DNA from: a virus
DNA length: 26,309 bases
Virus record (IMG/VR): IMGVR_UViG_3300030103_005646
Location: 1-26,309 of that record
Reading direction: 5' to 3' (one strand)
Shown: positions 5,631-12,406 of the stretch, one piece after another
How positions within the stretch are numbered: position 1 is the first letter of the stretch
Layout of the letters: each line of letters opens with the position of its first letter
Translations under genes and position numbers: made by a program
The notes under the pieces: generated by a model
What the model saw: only the letters and a program-made list of their open reading frames with translations
Database searches by the model: none
What the model was told of the DNA's origin: nothing

Positions 5631-7790
5631 ATGCCATTAACAAAAGTACAAATAGCCCCCGGATTTAATAAACAAGTTACTCAGACTGGAGCAGAAGGTA
5701 AATGGACTGATGGTGATTTTGTTAGATTTAGGTATGGCTTACCTGAAAAGATAGGTGGATGGGAACAGATTCTAGCAGATACTTTAGTTGGTGCCGCAAG
5801 AGAACAATTTATTTGGGCTGATTTAGATGGAAGACGTTATGCTGCAATAGGAACAAATAAAGTATTAGTAGTATATTATGAAGGTGCTTTTTATGACATT
5901 ACTCCTTTAGATACTGCTTTAACAGGATGTACGTTTGATACTGTAAATACATCAGCAACAGTAACCGTAAACAAAGCAGCTCATGGACTTGAGCCTGGAG
6001 ATATTTTTTTATTTAGTTCTGTAACACCACCATCAGGAGCAGGTTATTCTGCAGGAGACTTTACAACAAATCCTTTTCAAGTAATTACTGTTCCAGGTAG
6101 TGATGAATTTACTGTAACCATGGCTAGCGCAGCAGGGACAACGGTCAACGGATCTGGATCAGCTACAATTACACCCTACGTAAAACCTGGAGCTTTAGGA
6201 TTTACATATGGTTTTGGTTGGGGCACAGGATTATGGGGAGGTGGTCAACAAGTAATAGGCACTTTAAATGGAGCATTATTAGATGACACTGCAGGAACTG
6301 GTGGATCAGGTACATCAATTACACTAACCTCTACAACAGGATTTCCAACATCCGGAACTATAAAAGTTGGTGCAGAATTTATTTCTTACACAGGTATTTC
6401 AACAAATGATCTTACAGGAATAACAAGAGCTGCTGCAGGAACCAGGTCCGCACATGCAGATGGAGCTGGTGTTGAATATTTTACAGCTTGGGGTGAAGCT
6501 TCCTTAGCACAAACTTTAACAACTGATCCTGCTTCTTGGTCATTAGATAATTTTGGAGAGAAACTTATTGCTACAGTAAAAAATGGAAAATCTTTCGAAT
6601 GGAATCCTATAAATTCTAACGCTAGTGCTTTAACCACAAGAGCAGCTGTAATTTCTAATGCACCAACTGCCTCTGTAATGTCCTTAGTTTCAGATAGAGA
6701 TAGACACCTAATAATGTTAGGCACTGAAACAACAATCGGATCACCATCAACACAAGATAAATTATTTATTAGATTTTCAGATCAAGAAAATATAAGTGAC
6801 TACACACCTACTTCTGTGAATACTGCTGGAACTTTTAGGTTAGACTCCGGAACTAAAATTGTTGGAGCAGTAAAAGGTAAAGATTACACATTAATTTTGA
6901 CTGATAATGCTGCATATGTAATGCAGTTTGTAGGTCCTCCGTTTACTTTTTCTATAAGACAAGTAGGATCTAACTGTGGTTGTATAGGTCAACATGCTAT
7001 GAAATATGTCAATGGAGCTATTTATTGGATGGGAGAATCTGGTGGCTTTTTTGTTTTTGATGGTACTGTTAAATCATTACCATGTGCTGTTGAAGATTTT
7101 GTTTTTACAACAAAGAATGGTGAAAACCTTGGAGTCAACTATCAAAATGGTGAAATAGTTTATGCAGGGTTAAATCATTTGTACGAAGAAATTTGTTGGT
7201 ACTATCCTAAATCAGGATCATCATTTAACGATCGTTATGTTTGTTATAATTATCAAGATAATACTTGGGTAACAGGATCATTATCTAGAACTACGTGGGT
7301 AGACGCTAATTTATATGATGTTCCATATGCAACTGAGTTTAGTTCTACTGGATTACCATCGTTTCCTGTAATTCAAGGTGTAACAAACACAAATGGTTCG
7401 ACTACTTATTTTGCACATGAAACTGGAGTAGATGAGGTAGATGCTACAGGTAATAAAACTGCTATACCTGCTTTTATAGAGTCAGGAGATTTTAGTTTAA
7501 ATCCTGATGGGACAAATGCTGAGTTTTTTATGAGTATGAGAAGATTTGTACCTGATTTTAAAACTATACAAGGTAATGCTCAGGTAACAATTTTGCTTAG
7601 AGATTTTCCCGCAGATACAGAAGCATCGTCTCCATTAGGACCATTCACGGTCACCGGATCAACACAAAAGGTAGATACTAGAGCAAGAGCTAGGTTTGCT
7701 AGTTTAAAAATTGCTAACACTGGAACAGAACAGAACTGGCGTTTTGGAACTTTTAGAGCAGATGTTCAACTTGATGGAATGAGAGGATAA
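5631..7790 (+). CDS. Large tail/stabilisation-like structural protein
   Basis: 719 residues with no catalytic motif. The N-terminus (MPLTKVQIAPGFNKQVT, then EGKWTDGDFVRFRYGLPEKIGGW) is a start I recognise from a widespread marine phage virion protein. Residues about 60-330 are Gly/Thr/Ser-rich beta sequence with a Trp-Gly patch (GFGWGTGLWGGG, about 190-205) and FPTSGTIKVGAEFISYTG-type strands. The C-terminal half (RDRHLIMLGTE, DNAAYVMQFVGPPFTFSIRQVGS, IYWMGESGGFFVFDG) resembles the repeated strands of P22 gp10-like tail stabilisation/hub proteins; that match is by pattern only. The start is supported by the TATAAT box just upstream, not by a ribosome-binding site. The next gene starts inside its stop codon (TAATG). 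It is probably a tail hub or adaptor component. Confidence 0.65.
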   Translation: MPLTKVQIAPGFNKQVTQTGAEGKWTDGDFVRFRYGLPEKIGGWEQILADTLVGAAREQFIWADLDGRRYAAIGTNKVLVVYYEGAFYDITPLDTALTGCTFDTVNTSATVTVNKAAHGLEPGDIFLFSSVTPPSGAGYSAGDFTTNPFQVITVPGSDEFTVTMASAAGTTVNGSGSATITPYVKPGALGFTYGFGWGTGLWGGGQQVIGTLNGALLDDTAGTGGSGTSITLTSTTGFPTSGTIKVGAEFISYTGISTNDLTGITRAAAGTRSAHADGAGVEYFTAWGEASLAQTLTTDPASWSLDNFGEKLIATVKNGKSFEWNPINSNASALTTRAAVISNAPTASVMSLVSDRDRHLIMLGTETTIGSPSTQDKLFIRFSDQENISDYTPTSVNTAGTFRLDSGTKIVGAVKGKDYTLILTDNAAYVMQFVGPPFTFSIRQVGSNCGCIGQHAMKYVNGAIYWMGESGGFFVFDGTVKSLPCAVEDFVFTTKNGENLGVNYQNGEIVYAGLNHLYEEICWYYPKSGSSFNDRYVCYNYQDNTWVTGSLSRTTWVDANLYDVPYATEFSSTGLPSFPVIQGVTNTNGSTTYFAHETGVDEVDATGNKTAIPAFIESGDFSLNPDGTNAEFFMSMRRFVPDFKTIQGNAQVTILLRDFPADTEASSPLGPFTVTGSTQKVDTRARARFASLKIANTGTEQNWRFGTFRADVQLDGMRG

Positions 7791-8338
7791 TGGACCCTAT
7801 TACACAAAAAATTTTAGAACAACAATTAGCTATAAGACAAGATCCTAATTTCAGTCTTTATCAACCATCTAATATAGCTGAACCATTAAATGCAAATGAA
7901 ACTTTAGGAATTGCTCCGCTTGTAAGTGAAAAAACTACAATGCCAGACTTAAGAAAAGTTGCGGGTAATGTTATTAGAAATAAAGCTATTGATTATGCTG
8001 CAAGTAAATTAGGTATGAATAATGCCTTATCTTCTGGTTTAGCTGGAATAATTGGTATTGGACAAAATACGTTTGCACCATTAACAGCAATATCAGCTCT
8101 TTCAGGTAGATCTCTTGGTATTTCAGATTATTTAAGTAATAAAAGATCACAAAAACAAGCAATAAAAGCAAATTTAGTTAATGACAAACAAGGAAATATT
8201 GTAACATACCCTACAGGTATTATGTCCATAGAACCAACTTCTCAAGACTTAGGAAGAGGAAGTTATGGTCAAGATACAAGAGCTGATAGAACAAACCGAG
8301 GAGTAACGTCTGCACAATTTCAGGCGTTAAGAAAATAA
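7790..8338 (+). CDS. Hypothetical virion-module protein
   Basis: 182 residues. The N-terminus is polar (MDPITQKILEQQLAIRQDPNF). A central stretch (about residues 60-115) is Ala/Gly/Leu-rich and moderately hydrophobic (NALSSGLAGIIGIGQNTF, LTAISALSGRSLG), and the C-terminus is basic and Gly/Arg-rich (SQDLGRGSYGQDTRADRTNRG). It shows no clear transmembrane helix and no enzyme motif. Start and stop codons overlap the neighbours on both sides (TAATG), so it is translationally coupled within the late block. It may be a minor tail or internal virion component; I do not recognise a family. Confidence 0.65.
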   Translation: MDPITQKILEQQLAIRQDPNFSLYQPSNIAEPLNANETLGIAPLVSEKTTMPDLRKVAGNVIRNKAIDYAASKLGMNNALSSGLAGIIGIGQNTFAPLTAISALSGRSLGISDYLSNKRSQKQAIKANLVNDKQGNIVTYPTGIMSIEPTSQDLGRGSYGQDTRADRTNRGVTSAQFQALRK

Positions 8339-8502
8339 TGGCTAGAGTAGATATAGTAATTCCAGAACCAACACCGAGGTATACTGAAGAAAATCAAAGA
8401 CAAGTAACTCAGTCTTTACGAACCATGCAAGATAAGTTAAATACATCTTATCAACAAGAACTTAAAAATGAACAGGACGCTTTTAATTATTTTTTATCAT
8501 GA
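8338..8502 (+). CDS. Small conserved virion-region protein, 54 aa
   Basis: A 54-codon frame begins with an ATG inside the previous gene's TAATG and ends in a TGA that overlaps the next ATG (ATGA). This double coupling strongly supports a real gene despite its size. It starts MARVDIVIPEPTPRYTEENQ and continues with a Gln/Asn/Leu-rich helical segment ending NYFLS, which could form a short coiled coil. Peptides with this IPEPTPRYT-type start recur, to my recollection, in the same position in marine podovirus-like genomes. Its function is unknown; a scaffold, clamp or adaptor role in the tail would fit the context. Confidence 0.75.
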   Translation: MARVDIVIPEPTPRYTEENQRQVTQSLRTMQDKLNTSYQQELKNEQDAFNYFLS

Positions 8503-8849
8503 CAATTAGATACAAAAATCAAGGTTATAAACAAGCTGGTACAGGTAAGACTACTGTGTTTACTTGCCCTAGTGATGCAACAGTTATAGTAAAAAGTGTA
8601 TATTGTTCTAATACTGATGCTTCCTCAGCTATTTTAGTAAATATGAATCTTGTAGATTCTTCTGACTCTAGTGCAGAGTACGAATTTTTTAGAGATGGTG
8701 TGGCTGCAAAATCACAAGTCAATGCTGCTCCAGAAGGTTTGAACTTAGAAGCAGGTGATGCTATAACAGTTCAAGCAGGTACAGGAAGTAATACAATTCA
8801 AGGTGTAATAAGTTATGCTCTTATAGATAGATCTCAAGAAAATGGCTAG
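8499..8849 (+). CDS. Small beta-rich structural protein
   Basis: 116 residues, beginning MTIRYKNQGYKQAGTGKTTVF. The pattern of alternating hydrophobic strands (TVFTCPSDATVIVKSVYCSN, SAILVNMNLVD, LEAGDAITVQAGTGSNTIQG) suggests a small beta-sandwich like head-decoration or tail-adaptor proteins. The GTGKT string near residues 14-18 is not a functional Walker A: there is no preceding strand-loop context or Walker B. The gene is coupled at both ends: its ATG overlaps the upstream TGA, and the next ATG (8842) lies inside its last codons. A minor virion protein is the best guess. Confidence 0.7.
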   Translation: MTIRYKNQGYKQAGTGKTTVFTCPSDATVIVKSVYCSNTDASSAILVNMNLVDSSDSSAEYEFFRDGVAAKSQVNAAPEGLNLEAGDAITVQAGTGSNTIQGVISYALIDRSQENG

Positions 8850-8979
8850 ACAAAAATTTACACATTTCGTACCTAGAGATAAACCTAGAAAGAGGCCGCG
8901 AAGACACTCAAAAACTTTAAATAAAAAAAAGAAGTTGCAACATAGTAAGAAATATAATAGACAAGGACGTAAACAATGA
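8842..8979 (+). CDS. Very basic 45-aa peptide
   Basis: A 45-codon frame nested between coupled neighbours: the ATG lies eight bases before the upstream stop ends, and its TGA overlaps the ATG at 8976 (ATGA). About 40% of residues are Lys, Arg or His (PRDKPRKRPRRHSK, then KKKKLQHSKKYNRQGRK), with almost no acidic residues. The composition resembles nucleic-acid-binding tails or ribosomal-protein-like peptides. I recall similar tiny basic proteins in the same place in marine phage genomes. It may coat or condense DNA or RNA inside the virion or neutralise packaged DNA; this is inference. Confidence 0.72.
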   Translation: MARQKFTHFVPRDKPRKRPRRHSKTLNKKKKLQHSKKYNRQGRKQ

Positions 8980-9176
8980 GTGATTTACCAAAAATATCTG
9001 CAGAGGCAACTGAAATCATTAAACATAAAAGAACAGGAAAAGTGTATGATAGCAAAGCTCATTTTGATTCTGATGTTGCTGATCCCAACACTGATACTAC
9101 TCAAGATGATTTTAGACAAGACCTCGAAATAAAAGTTACAAGAGCAGGAAATATTGGTGCTAAAACCAAAAAATAA
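8976..9176 (+). CDS. Small conserved hypothetical protein
   Basis: 66 residues, starting MSDLPKISAEATEIIKHKRTGKVY, then an Asp/Thr-rich stretch (FDSDVADPNTDTTQDDF) and a basic tail. The N-terminal helix-strand with a KRTGKVY turn is typical of a short protein I associate with pelagiphage-like virion modules. It is coupled to both neighbours (ATGA upstream, TAATG downstream into the glycosyltransferase gene). No membrane segment or motif identifies its function. Confidence 0.68.
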   Translation: MSDLPKISAEATEIIKHKRTGKVYDSKAHFDSDVADPNTDTTQDDFRQDLEIKVTRAGNIGAKTKK

Positions 9177-10105
9177 TGAAACCTAGAGGCGCAACTGAAC
9201 TTCAACACGAGTTGCTTGAAAAATACGTATCAAAAGATTTACTAGATAAATTTCAAATATGTACATCTATTCCAGGAAAAGTGCCACTGGATCCCAATAA
9301 AATAAATATTCTTTGGCAAAAGAACTCTTGGGATCAACCAAATCTACAAAGCTTTTTTAGAAATAAAGACAGACACCATGAGTATGATTGGTATGTTTTC
9401 AATTCACATTGGTGTTATGAAAAATTTAGATATTTTTTTCAAATACCTGAAGATAAATCTATTGTAATTAAAAATGGTGCACATCATTTTCCAAAAAGAA
9501 AAATTTACAAGAAAGGTGATCATATAAGAATTATGCATCATTGTACTCCTTGGAGAGGCTTGAACGTATTATTATTAGCAATGCAACTAGTACAAAATAA
9601 AAATATAACTTTAGATGTGTATAGTTCAAATGATGTTTATGGAAAAGAGTTTGCTGACAGAGCAAATAAAGACACTGAAGCTTTGTTTGATCAAGCAAAG
9701 AAATTGCCAAACGTAAATTATATAGGATACAAACCTAATGAATATTTATTAGAACACATTACAGATTATGACTTATTTGTATATCCTTCAATATTCGAAG
9801 AAACTTTTTGTGCTTCAGCTTTGGAAGCTCTATCAGCTGGGCTTCATGTTATTACAACTAACTTTGGTGCATTACCTGAAACCTGCGCAGAATGGCCAGT
9901 ATATGTAAATTATTCAAAGGATCTTGAATTACTAGCAGCAAGTATTGCAGGAGCTATTGATATTTCTGCAGAATATTTACATACAGATACAATGCAAAAT
10001 CATTTAGACGAACAACAAAAATACTATAAAAAATTTTATAGTTGGGATAAGAAAGCTATGGAATGGGAAAACTTTTTGAAAGGAGCTTTACGTGTCAAAC
10101 AATAA
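9176..10105 (+). CDS. GT-B glycosyltransferase, GT4-like
   Basis: 309 residues. The C-terminal Rossmann half has the family-4 signature: IRIMHHCTPWRGLNVLLLAM, then LFVYPSIFE-E209-TFCASAL-E217-ALSAG, i.e. the EX7E motif that binds the nucleotide-sugar donor, followed by HVITTNFGALPE. The N-terminal half is shortened but keeps GATELQHELLEKYV in place of the usual Gly-rich acceptor-side loop. It would transfer a sugar from an activated donor to an unknown acceptor in the cytoplasm. The ATG overlaps the preceding stop (TAATG). The next glycosyltransferase starts 14 bases before its end, so the two are co-translated and may act in sequence. Total length is slightly below typical GT4 enzymes (350-400 residues). 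Confidence 0.82.
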   Translation: MKPRGATELQHELLEKYVSKDLLDKFQICTSIPGKVPLDPNKINILWQKNSWDQPNLQSFFRNKDRHHEYDWYVFNSHWCYEKFRYFFQIPEDKSIVIKNGAHHFPKRKIYKKGDHIRIMHHCTPWRGLNVLLLAMQLVQNKNITLDVYSSNDVYGKEFADRANKDTEALFDQAKKLPNVNYIGYKPNEYLLEHITDYDLFVYPSIFEETFCASALEALSAGLHVITTNFGALPETCAEWPVYVNYSKDLELLAASIAGAIDISAEYLHTDTMQNHLDEQQKYYKKFYSWDKKAMEWENFLKGALRVKQ

Positions 10106-10967
10106 ATATATTAATGAAGATACTTATCAAACATTACAAGAGGTAAATATAGAAACTCAATCAGATTATGAAAAAGCTGTAGAACCTTTATGGAAAGAAA
10201 ACAAAGATCAATATAAAGATATTGAAGTCTTTGTTGCAACACCAGTACACAGTGAGGTTTCTATACATTACACGCAAGCCTTAATAGAGTTTCAACAAGA
10301 GTGTTTTAAGAAAAAACTAAAAGTATCTTTTCATCTAATTAAATCATCCTTAGTAACACAGGGAAGAAACTTATCAGTAGCAGGATTTTTGGAATCAAAA
10401 GCAACACATTTACTATTTATTGACTCAGATATATATTTTCAAGGTAAATCTATATTTGCTATGCTTAAAGCAGATAAGCATATTATATCTGTTCCTTATC
10501 CATTAAAAACTTTGATGTGGGATAAAGCTTTTAATAAAATGAAAGAAGGTAGAATAAAATCACCAGATGATATTAGAAAAGCACTACATACATATCCTAT
10601 GAAAGTGCCTGATGTTAACAACATTAAATTAGATAAGGGAGTAATGGAAGTAACTGACTCGCCAACAGGATGTATGTTGATAAAAAGAGAAGTTATAGAA
10701 AAAATGATAGAAAAATACCCTGACAAAGAGATAGTTCAAAAAACAGTTATTAATGGTAAATATGTAAATAAACCAAATATGTGGAACTTTTTTGATACTT
10801 TACATGACCCTAAGGAGAAGACTTATAATGGTGAAGATTTTGCCTTTTGTAAGTTATGGAGAGATCTAGGTGGCAAATGTTACGCATATGTAAATGATGC
10901 TATAGTCCACATTGGAGAACATCAATACCAAGGTAAGTTTTACGATGAGTTGATATCAACCAAGTAA
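10092..10967 (+). CDS. GT-A type glycosyltransferase with DxD motif
   Basis: 291 residues from a GTG start with AGGAG about seven bases upstream. After a charged N-terminal helix, the core begins at about residue 46 with EVFVATPVHSEVSIHYTQAL. It continues with SSLVTQGRNLSVAGFL and HLLFIDSD (D111-S-D113, the metal/nucleotide-sugar motif), then PTGCMLIKREVIEKM and GED249FAFCKLWRDLGGKCY, a late acidic motif at the place of the catalytic base in GT-A enzymes. Proteins of this arrangement are common in marine phages. Acceptor and sugar are unknown. It is paired with the GT4-like enzyme upstream, with overlapping reading frames. Candidate targets are virion proteins, host envelope glycans or modified DNA bases. 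Confidence 0.82.
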   Translation: MSNNKYINEDTYQTLQEVNIETQSDYEKAVEPLWKENKDQYKDIEVFVATPVHSEVSIHYTQALIEFQQECFKKKLKVSFHLIKSSLVTQGRNLSVAGFLESKATHLLFIDSDIYFQGKSIFAMLKADKHIISVPYPLKTLMWDKAFNKMKEGRIKSPDDIRKALHTYPMKVPDVNNIKLDKGVMEVTDSPTGCMLIKREVIEKMIEKYPDKEIVQKTVINGKYVNKPNMWNFFDTLHDPKEKTYNGEDFAFCKLWRDLGGKCYAYVNDAIVHIGEHQYQGKFYDELISTK

Positions 10968-10978
10968 AATGGTATTAT
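10950..10978 (+). promoter_or_regulatory. sigma70-like promoter for the internal virion protein operon
   Basis: TTGATA (10950-10955; 5 of 6) and TATTAT (10973-10978; 5 of 6) are spaced by exactly 17 bp, with a predicted start near 10985. An AAGGAG ribosome-binding site (10998-11003) precedes the ATG at 11013. The -35 box lies inside the end of the glycosyltransferase gene. This is the best promoter by overall match in the window. Confidence 0.5.
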
Positions 10979-10984
10979 TTCATA

Positions 10985-10998
10985 TTTAAGATCTTAAA
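10985..10998. promoter_or_regulatory. 14-bp perfect palindrome at predicted transcription start
   Basis: TTTAAGATCTTAAA is a perfect two-fold symmetric 14-mer. It coincides with the predicted start site of the promoter at 10950-10978 and touches the Shine-Dalgarno AAGGAG. It could be a repressor operator or a short hairpin near the ribosome-binding site; function is inferred from position alone. Confidence 0.35.
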
Positions 10999-11012
10999 AG
11001 GAGTATTTATAT

Positions 11013-11966
11013 ATGCCACATCCATTAGCTATCGCTGCCGCATTATACGGTGGATATAGAGGATACCAAGGAGCAAAAGATTCAGGAGCATCAGGATTAG
11101 GAAGATTATTTGGTGCTGCTGCAGGAGCTTATGGAGGATACAATTTAGCAGGGATGGTGCCTGGGGTAACTGCTCCAGCGGTTACTTCTTTGTTTTCTGC
11201 AAAAAATCCCGCACTTACTTCAAGAGTAATGTCAGCTGTGCCTGGAGGCGGAGATCCAAATATGTTTGTCCCAACTGGAACAAAAAAACAAGGTCTAGAT
11301 AGAATTTTAAATGTTTTGAGAAAAGAAGGAGATCCAAACGAAACATATAGTCCTGCAAGAGTTTCAGCTGCATTAGCTGGTGCTACATATTTAAGTGGTG
11401 CTTTTGATAATCAACCGACTGATATTTATATGCCAGGTTATAACATGAGCTATTTAAATGTTAAGGAACAAAGACCTGGATATACATATATTGATCCAAC
11501 AACAGGAAATGAAGTTGCTTATCAAAAAATGTACTCTCCTGAAGAAGCAGGTAGGGGTGATGCACGAATGGGTCCTTATTCTTTTGTTCAACAAAGATTA
11601 AAATCAGGTGGACTTGCAGAAGTTAAAAAATTTAATGAGGGAGGTGTTAATTATCTTCCATCAAAAATGACTCACGATGAAAACGATTCTAACAATTATG
11701 TAAGAGCTTTAGGATATGTTGAAGATGGAGCAGGAGTAGGTGACAAAGACGAGGATACAATGTTAGCTCAATTAGCAGACGGAGAGTTTGTAACAAGAGC
11801 AGATGGAGTATTAGGTGCTGGAATCATAGCAGGTGCTAATCCAAATAGCATGAAAGACATGAGAGAAAAAGGTGCCCGATATTTCTATGAACAACAAAGA
11901 AGATACAAAAGAGTATTTGATTTATTAAAGGATAGAAATGGCGACAGCAAACAAAAAATCAATTAA
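11013..11966 (+). CDS. Glycine/alanine-rich internal virion protein
   Basis: 317 residues. The N-terminal 65 residues are Gly/Ala/Tyr-rich with glycine-zipper character (AIAAALYGGYRGYQGAKD, GRLFGAAAGAYGGYNLAG), a composition typical of proteins that insert into or cross membranes. The C-terminal part has a segment seen in phage internal/tape-type proteins: DEDTMLAQLADGEFVTRADGV (about 246-266), followed by a GARYFYEQQRRYKRVF helix. It has a strong AAGGAG site and is the first gene after the 10950 promoter. The gene end overlaps the GNAT-like gene by 29 bases. I infer an ejection-complex or inner-core protein, comparable in place, not in sequence, to T7/P22 ejection proteins. Confidence 0.62.
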   Translation: MPHPLAIAAALYGGYRGYQGAKDSGASGLGRLFGAAAGAYGGYNLAGMVPGVTAPAVTSLFSAKNPALTSRVMSAVPGGGDPNMFVPTGTKKQGLDRILNVLRKEGDPNETYSPARVSAALAGATYLSGAFDNQPTDIYMPGYNMSYLNVKEQRPGYTYIDPTTGNEVAYQKMYSPEEAGRGDARMGPYSFVQQRLKSGGLAEVKKFNEGGVNYLPSKMTHDENDSNNYVRALGYVEDGAGVGDKDEDTMLAQLADGEFVTRADGVLGAGIIAGANPNSMKDMREKGARYFYEQQRRYKRVFDLLKDRNGDSKQKIN

Positions 11967-12402
11967 ACCTTTAGTAAGTATTTTACCACTAGAGCCAAAA
12001 GATATAGATACTTTTTGGCCACTAGCAGAATTTATGGTAGCTGAGGCGTTAAAATTTTCAGGTGGTTACGCTGATGCAAAGTGGATTAAAGATGAATTAA
12101 AAAAAGACATGATGCAATGTTGGGTTATGTTTGGTTCTGATGAGACAGAAGAGAATAAAGCATTTGGTATTTGTGTTGGAAGAATAGGTGTAATGCCAAA
12201 CTTCAACCAATATGAGATTGTTATATGTACAGGTAAGAGAAGAGAACTGTGGGAAGATAATCTCATAAAAGCTGTAACAGATTTTGCATTAGTAAATAAA
12301 TGTAAAAGACTAAATATAATGGCCAGACCCGGTTGGGAAAAAATTTCTAAAAAATGGGGCTGGAAAAAGAAACACGTGCAATTAGAAAAGTGGATAGGAT
12401 AA
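11938..12402 (+). CDS. GNAT-fold-like protein in the internal virion operon
   Basis: 154 residues. The order of elements suggests a Gcn5-type acyltransferase fold: ILPLEPKDIDTFWPLAEFMVAEAL (N-terminal strand and helix), IKDELKKDMMQCWVMFGSD (strand), KAFGICVGRIGVMP (central strands), ELWEDNLIKAVTDFALVNKCKRLNIMARPGWEKISKKWGWKKKHVQLEKWI (C-terminal helix and strands). The usual Q/RxxGxG/A acetyl-CoA loop is not clear, so it may be catalytically degenerate. T7 gp13 and its relatives occupy a similar place next to the ejection proteins, and I recall a GNAT-like relationship for some of them. It may be an assembly factor of the internal core rather than an enzyme. Confidence 0.5.
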   Translation: MATANKKSIKPLVSILPLEPKDIDTFWPLAEFMVAEALKFSGGYADAKWIKDELKKDMMQCWVMFGSDETEENKAFGICVGRIGVMPNFNQYEIVICTGKRRELWEDNLIKAVTDFALVNKCKRLNIMARPGWEKISKKWGWKKKHVQLEKWIG

Positions 12403-12406
12403 AATT

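Noticed and set aside
8538-8552. GTGKT string in the small beta protein as an ATP-binding loop
   Set aside because: No Walker B, no surrounding P-loop fold, and the rest of the protein is a short beta-type structural sequence.
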